The notes under the pieces are model-generated. The model was not told where the DNA came from. It was given only the letters and a program-made list of their open reading frames with translations, and searched no databases. The position numbers and the translations under genes are program-made. 35,778 nucleotides of DNA from a bacterium (lineage in GTDB: Bacteria > UBP6 > UBA1177 > JAGLDR01): NCBI GenBank assembly GCA_023145475.1, contig JAGLDR010000047.1, positions 1-35,778 of the forward strand. Direction: 5' to 3'. Positions 34,851 to 35,778 of the stretch are shown here, one piece after another (positions within the stretch are counted from its first letter, which is position 1; each line of letters opens with the position of its first letter).

Positions 34851-34878
34851 ATTATATAAATATCACAGACAATAGCAA
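34851..34878 (-). promoter_or_regulatory. Promoter of dnaG-rpoD
   Basis: TTGCTA is followed after 16 bases by a perfect TATAAT. The predicted transcript would begin inside the first codons of the track's ORF, leaving about 20 bases before the TTG at 34819. Confidence 0.55.
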
Positions 34879-34957
34879 GAAAACAGCTCTATTTTTGCGA
34901 GGAATGCTGCAAAGAGAATCAAATCAAGAAAAATAACTCAACTTTTCCTAAATATGT

Positions 34958-34986
34958 TTGATTATGCGGACGAATTAAGATAAAAT
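34958..34986 (+). promoter_or_regulatory. Promoter of the FG-GAP lipoprotein gene
   Basis: TTGATT is followed after 17 bases by TAAAAT, with the start codon 30 bases after the -10. Confidence 0.6.
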
Positions 34987-35016
34987 AAGGCGTTATTAAT
35001 CTTTGAGGAGTTCCCA

Positions 35017-35778
35017 ATGAAACACTTTACTTCGATTGTGCTTCTGCTGCTTTTGACCCTGTTCACTACAACAGCATGCGGTTCATCTGCTAACGATGAT
35101 GATAAAACCGATAGTGACACACCTACATCAGACAGCGATACTACTGATGACAGCGACATAATGAACGATCCTATCTGTAATGCTCCTGGCACCGAACCTC
35201 TTGCCATTGCCTTTACTGAGGTAACAGAAGAGCTCGGATTTGGAAAAGATAAAATGGAGATAACCGGAGCAACGGCCTCATCTTTAGACTACGATAATGA
35301 TGGTTTTCCTGACCTTCTTCTCTCGATGGGCGGAAAAAATCGTGATGATGCAGCAGAGCCAAAAGGATACTACCGACTTCTTCGTAACATTAACGGGGAA
35401 AGCTTTGAAGATGTTACATTTACCAGCGGACTTTTCACTGCGCGAAGTGGCTACAAAGGGCGTGAGTCCTCATATATTGTCTGGGGCGATGTCAACAATG
35501 ATGGCTTCACTGATGCAACTCATATTCGCTACTACGACAAAAATGGAGAGGAGCCATACGACAACACCGATGTCTATATTAACAACGGAGACGGTACATT
35601 CAAACCAGGACCAAAAAACAACTTTGTACTCACCTATTTCAACCCAATTGCCGGCGCAGCCATTGCTGATTTCGATAAGGATGGCAACCTTGATCTCTTT
35701 TTTGGACGACACTACGGCGAATACGGCAATCTGAGCAGTTGCGAACAAGATTCACTCTACTACGGAGCGGGAGACGGC
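35017..35778 (+). CDS. FG-GAP/VCBS-type repeat lipoprotein, N-terminal part (truncated by window edge)
   Basis: This gene is not in the ORF track because no stop is reached; 254 codons are visible. GAGGAG lies six bases before the ATG. The protein has a lipoprotein signal (MKHFTSIVLLLLLTLFTTTAC, lipobox TTAC). An Asp/Ser/Thr linker of about 30 residues follows. The body has repeats of the calcium-binding beta-propeller type: DYDNDGFPDLLLSMGG, DVNNDGFTDAT, DFDKDGNLDLFFG. The start of the body (IAFTEVTEELGF) and FEDVTFTSGL resemble the FxDVTxxAGL blocks of CRTAC1/ASPIC-type propeller proteins. It is probably exposed on the cell surface. The C-terminal extent and any further domain are outside the window. 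Confidence 0.85.
   Translation, partial: MKHFTSIVLLLLLTLFTTTACGSSANDDDKTDSDTPTSDSDTTDDSDIMNDPICNAPGTEPLAIAFTEVTEELGFGKDKMEITGATASSLDYDNDGFPDLLLSMGGKNRDDAAEPKGYYRLLRNINGESFEDVTFTSGLFTARSGYKGRESSYIVWGDVNNDGFTDATHIRYYDKNGEEPYDNTDVYINNGDGTFKPGPKNNFVLTYFNPIAGAAIADFDKDGNLDLFFGRHYGEYGNLSSCEQDSLYYGAGDG

Noticed and set aside
35297-35734. 145-aa ORF at the right edge
   Set aside because: It is a +1 shadow of the FG-GAP lipoprotein, which has the ribosome binding site, lipobox and repeats in its own frame.

Overview
The window reads as a chromosomal segment of a low-GC (by eye about 40 %) Gram-negative bacterium. Apolipoprotein N-acyltransferase, several lipobox signal peptides and an OmpA/MotB-domain lipoprotein show an outer membrane. 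Secreted proteins with CxxDxDCxxGxxC-type motifs, a Cys / hydrophobic segment / Arg C-terminal tail like MYXO-CTERM, and Asp/Ser/Thr-rich lipoprotein linkers resemble those of Myxococcota and other former Deltaproteobacteria. That placement is an inference from style, not from phylogeny.

Layout. (1) 1-8905, minus strand: an array of four related large exported proteins (the leftmost truncated by the window edge). P3, P2 and P1 (5625, 3583, 563) are translationally coupled by ATGA overlaps; P4 (8905) lies just upstream. (2) 9051-13326: a CDP-alcohol phosphatidyltransferase, a divergent NUDIX ADP-sugar hydrolase, pyrimidine-nucleoside phosphorylase and NADP-type glutamate dehydrogenase. (3) 13571-16531, plus: a 986-residue protein joining two receiver-like domains to a PEP-synthase-type ATP-grasp domain, without the phosphohistidine domain. 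(4) 16528-24228, minus: a compact seven-gene envelope operon (unknown exported protein, zinc-ribbon membrane protein, OmpA-like lipoprotein, ispD, pgpH-like 7TM-HD phosphodiesterase, ybeY, lnt). (5) 24392-24467: tRNA-Asn(GTT) with its own strong promoter. (6) 24645-27663: a cassette-like insert holding one frameshifted ELWxxDGT-repeat lipoprotein gene, bracketed by 60-bp direct repeats that are the 3' end of rlmH. (7) 27606-34852, minus: dnaG-rpoD-rpsT, a terminator, then hutI, a lipoprotein, rsfS and rlmH. (8) 35017 to the right edge, plus: an FG-GAP/VCBS-type lipoprotein, truncated by the window.

Most of the window is housekeeping: replication priming, transcription initiation, ribosome biogenesis (YbeY, RsfS, RlmH, S20), isoprenoid and lipoprotein maturation, and nitrogen metabolism (GdhA, HutI). 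The accessory parts are the CTERM protein array at the left and the rlmH-associated insert. The most unusual observations are: an SCC-like duplication of the rlmH tail around a single cargo gene; a T9 homopolymer that splits that gene; Arg-tail codons of the CTERM proteins that also serve as the Shine-Dalgarno of the next gene; and replacement of the N-terminal domain in one paralogue by a pure (Asp-X)21 tract.
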